NCBI GenBank assembly: GCA_026396015.1
Contig: JAPLXP010000004.1
Span: 1-64,000 of the forward strand
Length of the DNA: 64,000 nt
From: Candidatus Nomurabacteria bacterium
Lineage (GTDB): Bacteria; Patescibacteria; Paceibacteria; UBA9973
Reading direction: 5' to 3'
The translations under genes were made by a program, and so were the position numbers. Below, piece after piece: positions 51,304-59,041 of the stretch (its first letter is position 1; each line of letters starts with the position of its first letter). The notes under the pieces were generated by a model. The model made no database searches. It was given only the letters and a program-made list of their open reading frames with translations, and was not told the DNA's origin.

Positions 51304-52782
51304 TTAGATTAGAGGTTCGGAGGGTTTTTGTTCTACTACATCTACATTACCTTCTGACCCTTCCTCGCCTTTACCTTTTCTCATAATAGCGGCCTTTTCT
51401 TGTGCTGATCGTACTATAGTATTTTCCTCCTCTTCAATCAACCTCTGGGCATCACCCATAGGAATAGCGAATTTATGTCGTGATGAAGCGATAACCTCTG
51501 CTCTATATGATGGATGTGTCGGTGGGAGCACGCGAAGAGTCTCGGCAGAAAATGGGTCATAGCTCTCGCCATCAATAGTCATCTTGATATAGAATTCTCC
51601 GACACCTAGATTGATCATGTCTTTGACGTCGAAAATCGGTGCAAATTCAGGCTTCAATTTTACAGCATCATCACCTCCTACACGGAAAGAAATAATAGAA
51701 CCCACGTTACCGAGTACTGCCTGCTGAACCTTTGGCAATAGCTGGCCTACGTATTGATGCGCCATAGTCAGATTCAGTCCGTACTTGCGAGCCTCGGAAA
51801 GAATATTTTCAAATGTATCTGTCACAATATTTTGGAACTCATCGACGTACAGATAAAAATCCTTTCTTTCTGAATTGGGAAGTTTTGCACGGGCCATACC
51901 AGCCTGCTTGATCTTGGTGATGAACATCGCACCAAAGAATGAAGAGTTCTCCTCACCTATGCGACCCTTGGAAAGGTTAATCAAAATAATCTTCTGCCCA
52001 TTCATCAATCTCTCGATATCTATTTTATTTTCTTTTTGTCCAAAAATATTGCGGAGCATCGGATCAGACAGGAATTGTCCTAGCTTGTTCACAAGCGGGA
52101 TGATAGCATCAGTGTCGAATTTTTCGGACCAGTCCGCGAATTCAATAGCCCAGAATCTCTTGACCATGTCGTCCTCGATATATTCGACTACTTTTTGACG
52201 ATAATTTCTGTCTGTCAGCATCGAGATCATCCCACGCATAGTAGCGTGCGGATAGTCGAGCAGTGCGAGTACTGTAAAGCGAAATACGTGCTCGAGACGT
52301 GGAGTCCAGTTCGCACCGAATTGCTTGCGCAATACCTCGATCAACCCCTGAGTGAGTTGATGCTTGAAGGTCGGATCCACATTCGATAATGGATTGAATG
52401 ATGCAGGATATTCTACGTCACCTGGATCTAGAATACACACATCTTCGATGCGTTCCTTGGGTACGAAATCTAAAATATCATCGATGAACTCTCCGTGCGG
52501 ATCAATTACACACACACCATAGCCGTAGGCTATATCCTGGCGAACCATGAGTTCTTGAATCTTGGACTTACCTACTCCTGATTTACCTATGATATACAGA
52601 TGGCGGCGGCGATCTACACGCTTGATACCAAAGACGAATTTCTTCTCTTCCAATGATGCCACATAATTTGTACGGCCGATAAATGACACATCAAGTGGAT
52701 CATCTTTACCTAGTACTGGTAGATCTGGTGGTGGTGGAGCGTATTTAACTATTTGAATTTTATTTGGCTTGTTGAAAGACAT
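51304..52782 (-). CDS. TraG/VirD4-like (HerA-type) ATPase, short paralogue
   Basis: 492 residues. Walker A GKSGVGKSKIQ, VIDPHGEFIDDIL, and the Walker B region FYLYVDEFQNIVTDTFENILSEARKYGL are present. Blocks are shared with the gene at 44120 (RKDFYLYVDEFQN, LSEARKY, NVGS/T). It lacks the zinc ribbon and long tail of that gene. The pair may act as a hetero-oligomer or serve different membrane complexes. A TGCTACAAT box ends 10 nt upstream of the ATG. Confidence 0.82.
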   Translation of the reverse strand: MSFNKPNKIQIVKYAPPPPDLPVLGKDDPLDVSFIGRTNYVASLEEKKFVFGIKRVDRRRHLYIIGKSGVGKSKIQELMVRQDIAYGYGVCVIDPHGEFIDDILDFVPKERIEDVCILDPGDVEYPASFNPLSNVDPTFKHQLTQGLIEVLRKQFGANWTPRLEHVFRFTVLALLDYPHATMRGMISMLTDRNYRQKVVEYIEDDMVKRFWAIEFADWSEKFDTDAIIPLVNKLGQFLSDPMLRNIFGQKENKIDIERLMNGQKIILINLSKGRIGEENSSFFGAMFITKIKQAGMARAKLPNSERKDFYLYVDEFQNIVTDTFENILSEARKYGLNLTMAHQYVGQLLPKVQQAVLGNVGSIISFRVGGDDAVKLKPEFAPIFDVKDMINLGVGEFYIKMTIDGESYDPFSAETLRVLPPTHPSYRAEVIASSRHKFAIPMGDAQRLIEEEENTIVRSAQEKAAIMRKGKGEEGSEGNVDVVEQKPSEPLI

Positions 52783-52811
52783 ATATAAATATATTGTAGC
52801 AAATTAGTAAT

Positions 52812-52846
52812 AAAAAAAGTACCCCTAATAGAGTACTTTTATTTTG
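52812..52846 (-). terminator. terminator of the 166-residue gene
   Basis: AAAAGTAC-CCCTAATAGA-GTACTTTT with flanking A/T runs, just after the stop at 52859. Confidence 0.65.
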
Positions 52847-52858
52847 AGTTTGCAAAAA

Positions 52859-53359
52859 TTACATTTTAACTACCGAAGAAAAAGGTAAAACTTTTTGAAG
52901 TCTAATCATCTGTGCTTCATTTAAAAAATCTGCATTAATTTCAAATATATGGTAATCCCTAGAATCGAGTTCATTGTCGACACCGGAACCAAAATTTGAA
53001 ATACGGAATTGACCATGATCAATGACAGCTCTTGATTTATGTGACCCCGTCTGTTCTTGAAAATCTTCCATAAAATGACCCAGATGAGTATTGTGCTTTA
53101 CAAGGATGAATCTCAAAAGTGGTGCATCGTCATCTGACAACATAACAATAAATTCTTCTTTCAAATCACAATGATGTGAGATAGAGCTGTCTACTGTATG
53201 AAAGATTCCAGCATGAATGTTTGCAGGATAGCTCACAATTCTCAAACCTATTCGTTTTTCAGAATTTGCGATAATTGCGTCTTTTAATTCCCTGTGTTCA
53301 GGGGTCTTGCCTTCTTTTGAAATAAAGGCAGCAGAAAGTTCAGTTTTCTTTTTTAGCAT
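52859..53359 (-). CDS. hypothetical protein, 166 aa
   Basis: A soluble protein without a signal peptide. It has several His residues (SSISHHCDLKEEF, LVKHNTHLGHF) and an acidic middle (LSDDDAP). Family not recognised. It stands alone between the TraG-like gene and the divergent NRAMP-like gene. Confidence 0.6.
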   Translation of the reverse strand: MLKKKTELSAAFISKEGKTPEHRELKDAIIANSEKRIGLRIVSYPANIHAGIFHTVDSSISHHCDLKEEFIVMLSDDDAPLLRFILVKHNTHLGHFMEDFQEQTGSHKSRAVIDHGQFRISNFGSGVDNELDSRDYHIFEINADFLNEAQMIRLQKVLPFSSVVKM

Positions 53360-53460
53360 AATTTTAGATTTATTTATTTTTTACGAAAAAATTTCTATAC
53401 AGTATACTCCAAACTCACACTATGTCAATCAATAAAAAAATAGTATAATACCTGGTATCT

Positions 53461-54837
53461 ATGGCAAAAAAGAAAAGTATATTTGAAGATGTTCTAGAAG
53501 CTCCATCCATAGCACTCGAAAAGACTGCAGAAATGGCTGAAAAAATAGAGCACTCAATCACAGATCAGAAAATTATTAAAGGTAGCGGAGATTATTTTAA
53601 AAAATTAGGGCCAGGCCTAGTATCTGGGGCAGCAGATGATGATCCATCTGGTATCGCCACATATTCACAGACAGGTGCGCAATATGGCACGTCACTACTA
53701 TGGCTCGCAGCTTGGACATTCCCATTGATGGCTGTAATACAAGAGATGTGTGCACGTATTGCACTTGTGACGGGTCGTGGTTTAGCTTCTAATATCAAAA
53801 GCAATTATTCAAAGAAAATTCTCTACTTTTGTACAGCCCTCCTATTCCTAGCAAACACTTTGAACATCGGAGCTGATCTAGGTGCTATGGCAAAGGCTAT
53901 CCAGCTAATCTTGCCAATGCTGAATTTTACGTCGCTCATAATCATCATCGGACTATTTGGATTATTACTCCAAGTATTCATCCCTTATCAAAAATACGCT
54001 GGTTATTTAAAATGGCTATCTATAGCACTGCTATCCTACGTAGCTACAGGCATCATCATACATATGGATTGGAGTGTGCTACTGCACGATGCATTCATCC
54101 CGAATATGCACTTTGGAAAGAGTGAAATACTACTAGTAGTCGGAATACTAGGAACTACAATATCCCCTTACCTATTCTTTTGGGAGACTGGTCAGGAGGT
54201 AGAAGAACAAATAGCCGAAGGCAAGACTACAGCACTATCACGAAAAGGTACAAATGATGAGGAGATCAAAAAAATGCGTATCGATATATGGAGTGGGATG
54301 TTCCTCTCAAATATTGTGATGTTCTTTATCATCGCAGTATGTGCTACTACATTATTTAAAAATGGAATTACCAATATCGGCACAGCAGCAGACGCAGCGC
54401 AAGCTCTAGCACCCCTAGCAGGCCAATGGGCATTCCTATTATTTACAATCGGAATCATCGGCACTGGAATGCTAGCAATACCGGTACTCGCAGGATCTAC
54501 ATCATATGCGATATCAGAATGTTTTGGATGGAAGGAGGGGTTATACAGAAAGCTCAACGAGGCTCGTGCATTCTACGGAGTTATAATTATATCGACAATA
54601 TTAGGCATAGCAATAAACTTTATAGGAATAGATCCAATCAAGGCGCTAATCTACTCTGCGATATTCAACGGAATGGTGGCTCCAGTGATACTATTCTTTA
54701 TCGTCCGCCTCAGTAGTAACCACAAGATAATGGGTAAATACAAAAACTCAAAATTATCAAGTGCTGTTGGGTGGTTCATTATGATCATCATGAAGATAGC
54801 ATCAGTAGCAGCGATGATATCACTCATATTTGGATAA
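53461..54837 (+). CDS. NRAMP-family divalent metal transporter
   Basis: 458 residues. An unusual polar N-terminal extension (~1-45) is followed by about 11 membrane helices. The helix-1 metal site, normally DPGN, reads DDDPSGIATYSQTGAQYG. The helix-6 segment reads ISPYLFFWETGQE rather than the canonical MPHN. The fold and order of helices fit NRAMP, but the changed site suggests a different ion (for example Mg) or altered specificity. Ends with a strong terminator. Confidence 0.8.
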   Translation: MAKKKSIFEDVLEAPSIALEKTAEMAEKIEHSITDQKIIKGSGDYFKKLGPGLVSGAADDDPSGIATYSQTGAQYGTSLLWLAAWTFPLMAVIQEMCARIALVTGRGLASNIKSNYSKKILYFCTALLFLANTLNIGADLGAMAKAIQLILPMLNFTSLIIIIGLFGLLLQVFIPYQKYAGYLKWLSIALLSYVATGIIIHMDWSVLLHDAFIPNMHFGKSEILLVVGILGTTISPYLFFWETGQEVEEQIAEGKTTALSRKGTNDEEIKKMRIDIWSGMFLSNIVMFFIIAVCATTLFKNGITNIGTAADAAQALAPLAGQWAFLLFTIGIIGTGMLAIPVLAGSTSYAISECFGWKEGLYRKLNEARAFYGVIIISTILGIAINFIGIDPIKALIYSAIFNGMVAPVILFFIVRLSSNHKIMGKYKNSKLSSAVGWFIMIIMKIASVAAMISLIFG

Positions 54838-54873
54838 AATAAAAAGAGATGCGTTATGCATCTCTTTTTATTT
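54836..54873. terminator. bidirectional terminator
   Basis: AAAATAAAAAGAGATGC-GTTA-TGCATCTCTTTTTATTT. Confidence 0.82.
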
Positions 54874-55260
54874 CTTAAAAATTTTATTTGTGAACCAAAA
54901 TGCGACACTTCCGAGCATACCTGCGAAGATATCTGTCAGCGTATCATTCAAATCTCCACCACTGAACCAATGCACAATCCATCGTGGAGCAAATAATGTC
55001 GAGCATCGCTCTGCATACTCCCAGAATACTGCGACTAAGCATGTGGCTGCCACTACTATAATAAATTTTTTGAATGAAGTCATAGATAAATCCTTTAAAG
55101 AAAAAAACATATAAAAAAACCACCCCAGAGCCACCCCTCCCATAAAATGGAAAACTTTATCTATGTGTGGGAATTTTGTATATAAATCAAAAATATCAGA
55201 GAAATAAACTCCGACGAGAAAGATAACTATTCCAAGAAAAATTGGATACAAGTATTTCAA
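54868..55260 (-). CDS. VanZ/DUF2238-like membrane protein
   Basis: 130 residues with four hydrophobic segments. Motifs HIDKVFHFMGGVALGW, AVFWEYAE and GGDLNDTLTDIFAGMLGS match the small VanZ-like/DUF2238 family, whose conserved acidic and His residues lie near the membrane. Function unclear (teicoplanin-resistance-like or lipid-related). The start abuts tRNA-Ala, which lies just upstream. Confidence 0.72.
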   Translation of the reverse strand: MKYLYPIFLGIVIFLVGVYFSDIFDLYTKFPHIDKVFHFMGGVALGWFFYMFFSLKDLSMTSFKKFIIVVAATCLVAVFWEYAERCSTLFAPRWIVHWFSGGDLNDTLTDIFAGMLGSVAFWFTNKIFKK

Positions 55261-55261
55261 G

Positions 55262-55334
55262 TGGACCGTACAGGACTCGAACCTGCCACCCCGTCATTGC
55301 AAATGACGTGCTCTACCAGATGAGCTAACGGCCC
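55262..55334 (-). tRNA. tRNA-Ala (TGC)
   Basis: Acceptor GGGCCGT/ACGGTCC (with one G-T), anticodon loop TTTGCAA (TGC), T-arm with GTTCGAGTC, and discriminator A. CCA is not encoded. Confidence 0.93.
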
Positions 55335-55385
55335 AAACTAAACATTTACTTAAACCAATTGACTTATCTATTGCCATGCATCGCG

Positions 55386-55407
55386 CTACAGATGAGCTAA
55401 CGGCCCA
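55386..55407 (-). repeat. partial copy of the tRNA-Ala 5' half
   Basis: CTACAGATGAGCTAACGGCC at 55386 repeats the tRNA-Ala 5' region (55313-55335) with one missing base. It lies about 50 nt upstream of the gene. Confidence 0.6.
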
Positions 55408-55482
55408 TGAATATCGAGTAAAAACTCAATAGACTATATATTACCTTATTTAATAATTTTTGCAACTATTTAGGCAAAAAAA

Positions 55483-55512
55483 TAAGAGCTGCCAAATAAT
55501 GACAGCTCATAA
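55483..55512 (-). terminator. terminator of the 147-residue gene
   Basis: On the minus strand GAGCTGTCA-TTATTT-GGCAGCTC is followed by a T run, just past the stop at 55516. Confidence 0.6.
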
Positions 55513-55515
55513 TGA

Positions 55516-55959
55516 TTACTTAAACGAATACAAAGTATTAATAGCGGTTACCCCATAACTATCGCGCAATACTGAATCCATGGCGCAGAATTCATCCATA
55601 CTCAATCCGTGAATATCGTACAATTTTTGGAAATCTATACCTGTTTCAAGAGTATAGACGGTTCCCACACACCAGGTATTCACAGTGGTCATGGCATGCA
55701 TCTCTGTTGGCAACTGCCCTGACCAGCACACGAATTTCTTACCATTCAGTTTAGATTCATGAATATGGAATCCATCAAGTAAATCAGATTTACCATCTAT
55801 GGAAATTATTTCAAAATCATAATGAGTATGATTTGATTCCATCCATTTTGAATAGAATTCAGGCTCAATTTGCCTGTCTTCCTTTTTTAATGATTTATGA
55901 ATATTGAAACAAAATTCATAATCTTTTTCTTTTGAACTTACATTAACTTTTCCGTACAT
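55516..55959 (-). CDS. hypothetical protein, 147 aa
   Basis: Soluble, mixed alpha/beta, with several aromatic residues (ESNHTHYDFEII and MDSVLRDSYGV). Five cysteines are present but no CxxC motif. Family not recognised. It diverges from the 112-residue gene at 56139. No function assigned. Confidence 0.6.
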   Translation of the reverse strand: MYGKVNVSSKEKDYEFCFNIHKSLKKEDRQIEPEFYSKWMESNHTHYDFEIISIDGKSDLLDGFHIHESKLNGKKFVCWSGQLPTEMHAMTTVNTWCVGTVYTLETGIDFQKLYDIHGLSMDEFCAMDSVLRDSYGVTAINTLYSFK

Positions 55960-56003
55960 AATTTATTTGGTTTAAAATATTTCATTCACAATATCATATA
56001 ATA

Positions 56004-56032
56004 TTGACAATGTCAATTAATTATGCTATTAT
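56004..56032 (+). promoter_or_regulatory. sigma-70-type promoter
   Basis: TTGACA, a 17-nt spacer ending TGC, then TATTAT. The predicted start near 56039 gives a leader of about 100 nt before the ATG at 56139, with hairpins CTTTCTGTACAGAAAG (56043-56058) and CAGGG/CCCTG. Confidence 0.6.
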
Positions 56033-56138
56033 ACCTATAGTTCTTTCTGTACAGAAAGATTGTCTCACGACTCCAGGGTAATCGTTGTCCCCTGTGAAAG
56101 TACAAAGAAGTTCTTTAAATTTTAATCAACATCGTACG

Positions 56139-56477
56139 ATGTCACAAACAATTCAAATTTTAAATGGCCCCTCAAGAGAAGAGCTATTCGATGGTTTAAG
56201 ACTTTTTGCCGAAAAAAGAGAAGTTGGTTTCAATCTTGAAAGCAATGGTAGAGAAATAACATTACCATTCATTATGCAAAGCATTGAACCAGAAGACGGT
56301 AGTGGTAATTCTTGGAATACCAAAATGAATTTACATGTTGATTCATTAGGTAAAGATTTTTACCAGATTCCACTAGAAATTAGAAAAGCTTTTTTGGGCA
56401 CACCAACAAAAAAAGTAATTCAGGTAAAAACCTACTATTCAACCAAAACTAGAAAGGGTGTAATTACACTCGAGTAA
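56139..56477 (+). CDS. hypothetical protein, 112 aa
   Basis: A beta-rich small protein from MSQTIQIL: LNGPSREELFDGLRLF, REITLPFIMQSIEP, then KKVIQVKTYYSTKTRKGVITL. No membrane segment. The start was placed at this ATG rather than at an upstream TTG. It has a long, structured leader and a clear promoter, unlike most genes here. Family unknown. Confidence 0.62.
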   Translation: MSQTIQILNGPSREELFDGLRLFAEKREVGFNLESNGREITLPFIMQSIEPEDGSGNSWNTKMNLHVDSLGKDFYQIPLEIRKAFLGTPTKKVIQVKTYYSTKTRKGVITLE

Positions 56478-56492
56478 AGTTTAATTTATTTT

Positions 56493-56527
56493 CAAAAACC
56501 CATCATTGCGATGGGTTTTTTATTTTC
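56493..56527. terminator. bidirectional terminator
   Basis: AAAAACCCATC-ATTGC-GATGGGTTTTTT between the convergent 112-residue gene and ddl. Confidence 0.82.
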
Positions 56528-57524
56528 TCTCCAATGCCAATCCTAATACATGATCTATGAATTCGGCCATATTAGACCCGATAGCATAGAGTGCACGAGG
56601 GGTTAGGGATTGATCTGTCAGACCTGGGAGAGTGTTCACTTCGAGGGCATATATCCCCCGTTCTCGTGTGACAATAAAATCACTACGTGAATAGTGTGCG
56701 AGGCCGAGCTCTTTGTGTATCAATTTTGCAAGGCGAGACAATTCAGCTTTTTCATCATGAGTAAAATTTCCAGGGCAGACCTCTTCAGACTGACCAGAAT
56801 ATTTTGCTTCATAGTCAAAAAAAGATTTCTTCTTTGGGATACGAATCTCGACTGGTGGCAGACTATAGTGATCCTCTCCACGGAACCCCTCTATCACACC
56901 GACACTAGCCTCCTTACCATTTATCAATTCCTCGACAAGTAATCCCATCTTTGAATGAGCATGTTCGTGGAAGACACGTATTAGATCGTCCATGGTATGA
57001 CATACATGTATGCCGATAGATGACCCAGCAGATACTGGCTTTGTGACCCAAGATGGAGGCATATTGCGTAGTACATGCAGTGCGCATCTCTGTGCGTAAA
57101 TATTTACCTCACCATCGATATCAGGCATATATACCGGAAATAACATATGCTTTGGGGTACGAATACCAAATTGTGAAAATCGCTGCTTTGTCAGAGCTTT
57201 GTTGTAACCTACAGCAGAAGCAAAAGCACCTGATCCAGTGTATCGTACTCCAAGTTCTCCAAATAGCTGCTGTATCTTGCCATCTTCTCCGTAGTCGCCA
57301 TGCAAAGCATTCCAGACTACATCGACCTTATGAATGAGCTGATGTGGATCCAGAGGCATGCCATTGATATGCCATGCACCCTCGCGATCAATCAATATAT
57401 CGAGAGCTTTATATTTATCGTTTAGTTTATGTCCACGGAGATGAGACAGGACAGAGCCACCAGTATCGAGAGATACCTTGTATTCGGGACTTATTCCACC
57501 TCGTACTACTCCGACTATTATCAT
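56520..57524 (-). CDS. ddl: D-alanine--D-alanine ligase
   Basis: 334-residue ATP-grasp enzyme that makes D-Ala-D-Ala. It begins VGVVRGGISPEYKVS, followed by WNALHGDYGEDG, the ATP-binding WVTKPVSAGSSIG, LLVEELINGKEASVGV and EVNTLPGLTDQS (metal-binding). The length is normal (E. coli DdlB 306). TGCTATAAT ends 6 nt before the ATG. It works downstream of Alr (36581). Confidence 0.95.
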   Translation of the reverse strand: MIIVGVVRGGISPEYKVSLDTGGSVLSHLRGHKLNDKYKALDILIDREGAWHINGMPLDPHQLIHKVDVVWNALHGDYGEDGKIQQLFGELGVRYTGSGAFASAVGYNKALTKQRFSQFGIRTPKHMLFPVYMPDIDGEVNIYAQRCALHVLRNMPPSWVTKPVSAGSSIGIHVCHTMDDLIRVFHEHAHSKMGLLVEELINGKEASVGVIEGFRGEDHYSLPPVEIRIPKKKSFFDYEAKYSGQSEEVCPGNFTHDEKAELSRLAKLIHKELGLAHYSRSDFIVTRERGIYALEVNTLPGLTDQSLTPRALYAIGSNMAEFIDHVLGLALERK

Positions 57525-57530
57525 GTATTT

Positions 57531-57539
57531 ATTATAGCA
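57531..57539 (-). promoter_or_regulatory. extended -10 promoter of ddl (leaderless)
   Basis: TGCTATAAT on the minus strand ends 6 nt before the ddl ATG at 57524. Confidence 0.6.
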
Positions 57540-57558
57540 AACAAATAGTGAATAATAA

Positions 57559-57708
57559 AAAAATAGCAGAATAGTTCTTGAAAAAAGTCTTGCACAGGAG
57601 CTTAGAAAATAAATGAGTTTACGAATATTATTTTATTGAGCGACGAGCAGAGAAATTTTATACCAATAAAATATTCGTGCTTTTTAAGAGAAGCTATTCT
57701 GTTATTTT
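57559..57708 (+). repeat. nested palindromic element, copy 3
   Basis: The outer stem AATAGCAGAATAG (57562-57574) / CTATTCTGTTATT (57694-57706) has one mismatch. Inside lies TCTTGCACAGG, then the hairpin ACGAATATT-TTTTATTG / CAATAAAATATTCGT around CGACGAGCAGAGAAATTTTA. The core matches the tsaD insertion and the 40.1 kb copy. Its right arm covers the last codon and stop of the ATP-grasp gene at 57702. Confidence 0.7.
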
Positions 57709-58886
57709 TTCCTCCACAAATCCCAAACATTCTTTGCGATATTGATATGCTCGCCTTCGAGTGAGAAATAATGAAGATCTATAAATGGCATAGAATTGCA
57801 TTCTATGATTCCCCATCTCTGTTCATCTGGGTCCTTTGTAGGGTCATCTATAATCAAATCAAATCCAGCTACAGGAATATCTACGAGCTTGCCTGCACGT
57901 TCAAAATAGCTGTGCATCTTTGGATGAACCTCGGGTAGCATCTCCCGTGTATACCCACCATAGAATCTACCAGTCTTGGCAGACAGGTTCACGACTCTAT
58001 CCTTCTCTATGACACTATCTAGATTTAAATTTTGTCTTTCGAGGAATGCTAATACATCATCATTGACCTTGATGTCAGACAATAATTCATGACGACTCTT
58101 ATTCTTTATATCTATTAGTTCTTGTACAGTATGAGTACCATCACCAGTGACAGATGGAGGATCCGCTCGGAAGAATCCTACGAGCTTGCCATCTACTACA
58201 GTGGCACGATATACAGATCCAAATAAATGCTCCTCTACTACGACGACAGGTGCTATAACATGAGCCAAGCTTAAAGCATCACGTAATTCTTTTTCAGTAT
58301 TTATATTTGTAGTAGTATGACGTCCGCGTGATCCAGAGCGTGGCTTGATAATCACAGGCTTACTCAAGCTATTAAAAGCTCGCAACGCAGATCCGTATGT
58401 CATCGCTTCTTTTGTCTTTGGGGCTGGGATACCCTCTGCTATTAATTTTTCTGACAATATAAATTTATTATCAACCCATAGATACCCGCTCCTAGGTAGG
58501 TGTAACGGAACAGGAAGACTTTCAAAATTAAAATATTTTCCATCAATAAGGGCACGATAAGATTCAATAGGTTTACCAAAAACTAAAACTTGTTCCATCT
58601 TTATTCCTCGCTCTTCTGCTTCGTCCCAGATAAGTCGTGATCTGCCAGTGATGGCTTTTTCTTTATCTGAGCTATAACTAATTATTTTTAAAATTCGAGC
58701 GAGAGATGAAATAATTCTTTCTGAATATTTAAATAGTGGGTGAGATTCATTTACAGCAAAAACTTTCAAAGAGTATCGACCGAGTCGACCAATAGTCTCT
58801 TCTAGTATTCCAGTAGTGAGGAGCAATCTATGACTTACATCACTAGTACCGCAAGCACTGCATTTTATTTTTCCGGTGTATTTCAT
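57702..58886 (-). CDS. ATP-grasp protein, cyanophycin-synthetase-like
   Basis: 394 residues. An N-terminal CSAC motif (residues 9-12) is followed by an unassigned domain. The ATP-grasp domain has KPVIIKPRSGSRGRHTT, VVVVEEHLFGSVYRATVVDGKLVGF and DPPSVTGDGTHTVQELID. The last two are close to the cyanophycin synthetase CphA ATP-grasp. GFDLIIDD and IIECNSMPFID supply metal ligands. It presumably ligates an amino acid or peptide; the substrate is unknown. No Mur-ligase-like half of CphA is present. Confidence 0.8.
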   Translation of the reverse strand: MKYTGKIKCSACGTSDVSHRLLLTTGILEETIGRLGRYSLKVFAVNESHPLFKYSERIISSLARILKIISYSSDKEKAITGRSRLIWDEAEERGIKMEQVLVFGKPIESYRALIDGKYFNFESLPVPLHLPRSGYLWVDNKFILSEKLIAEGIPAPKTKEAMTYGSALRAFNSLSKPVIIKPRSGSRGRHTTTNINTEKELRDALSLAHVIAPVVVVEEHLFGSVYRATVVDGKLVGFFRADPPSVTGDGTHTVQELIDIKNKSRHELLSDIKVNDDVLAFLERQNLNLDSVIEKDRVVNLSAKTGRFYGGYTREMLPEVHPKMHSYFERAGKLVDIPVAGFDLIIDDPTKDPDEQRWGIIECNSMPFIDLHYFSLEGEHINIAKNVWDLWRKK

Positions 58887-58893
58887 ATATAAA

Positions 58894-58946
58894 CAAAAAA
58901 ATCCAAAAAACAGAGATAGAAAGCTGTTTTTTGGATTTTTTCTTTT
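58894..58946 (-). terminator. terminator of uvrC
   Basis: AAAAAATCCAAAAAACAG-AGATAGAAAG-CTGTTTTTTGGATTTTTT, an 18-bp stem about 100 nt past the uvrC stop. Confidence 0.75.
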
Positions 58947-59041
58947 TAGTGTCCTCCGAGTATCATAATATAACTTGTAAATTAAGTACTAATGAATCGA
59001 CTACGTATATTATAACATAGCGTTTTTAAATACCACAAGCC

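Noticed and set aside
44120..52782. A complete conjugation or type IV secretion system around the TraG-like ATPases
   Set aside because: No VirB4/VirB6 homologue, relaxase or pilin gene was found in the window; only the two ATPases are present.
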